Below are positions 63,872 to 64,000 of a DNA stretch of 64,000 bases, piece after piece (position 1 is the stretch's first letter; every line of letters begins with the position of its first letter). Below the pieces are notes generated by a model, which was not told the origin of the DNA, ran no database searches, and was given only the letters and a program-made list of their open reading frames with translations. Position numbers and translations under genes: made by a program. The DNA comes from Anolis sagrei (Eukaryota > Chordata > Lepidosauria > Squamata > Anolidae): contig NC_090034.1 in assembly GCF_037176765.1 (NCBI RefSeq), forward strand, positions 91,287,000 through 91,350,999, written 5' to 3'.

Positions 63872-64000
63872 GTAAGGGTCAAATGCTTGTCAATTATTAT
63901 TAGGTTCCTTAGTCCCGCCCCCTTTTTGGGCTTTGGAGGGAAGTGAGCCATTTTGTTAGTTAGTCTCAGCCAGGTTAACCAATATATAGGATGTGTGTAA

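Noticed and set aside
44-64000. Endogenous retrovirus or Polinton
   Set aside because: No LTR pair, gag, env, capsid or Polinton-type gene was recognised anywhere in the window.

Overview
The window looks like nuclear DNA of a squamate reptile, most likely a lizard. The evidence is its repeats: tRNA-derived Sauria-type SINEs with a BovB-like 3' tail, BovB/RTE, L2-like and CR1 LINEs, Penelope-like elements with a GIY-YIG domain, a SPIN-type hAT element and many hAT and PIF/Harbinger-like MITEs. No rRNA, tRNA gene, CRISPR array or prokaryotic feature was seen. Species cannot be fixed from the sequence alone.

Two host genes can be read only by looking for splice sites, because almost every coding exon is 18-105 nt and escapes ORF calling. 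Gene 1 (+ strand, about 8.58-35.95 kb) has a TATA box, a signal-peptide exon, 14 further coding exons all joined in phase 0, a stop in exon 15, two likely 3'-UTR exons and an AATAAA. It encodes a 214-aa secreted protein in which Met/Phe/Gly stretches alternate with poly-Asp blocks, followed by a Lys/Arg-rich stretch and an acidic tail. Gene 2 (- strand, about 58.55-40.02 kb) lies tail-to-tail with it. It has a TATA-like box, a signal-peptide exon, 13 micro-exons of 18-24 nt, and a last exon coding two residues and a stop. Its predicted product is 115 aa, with a dibasic site near the start and a Gly/Val/Ala/Leu-rich hydrophobic core. Both genes grow by duplication of intron-exon-intron units. 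I recognise neither gene. The layout (signal peptide, tiny phase-0 exons, tandem exon duplication) recalls SCPP genes and invertebrate micro-exon secretory genes, but no diagnostic motif ties them to a family.

Layout: 0-8.5 kb is repeats (BovB tail, a TIR element, L2-like LINEs, Penelope foldback, hAT and MITE copies). 8.5-36 kb is gene 1, with introns full of SINEs, CR1/L2 pieces, MITEs and a 1.25-kb Penelope inverted dimer; a tandem duplication of about 1.4 kb doubled exon 13. 36-40 kb lies between the two 3' ends. 40-58.6 kb is gene 2, made of about 0.42-kb units (41.0-43.0 kb) and units of up to about 1.2 kb (44.4-53.9 kb), each normally with one micro-exon, interrupted by L2-like, BovB and other LINE insertions. 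58.6-61 kb holds a CR1 piece and a duplicated copy of gene 1's 3' end and flank. 61-64 kb has a SPIN-related sequence and a 5'-truncated LINE with an open 638-codon reverse-transcriptase frame that runs close to the window end.

The two gene models rest on splice-site grammar and frame consistency, not on homology or transcripts. How the two products act, or whether they act together, cannot be told from the sequence.
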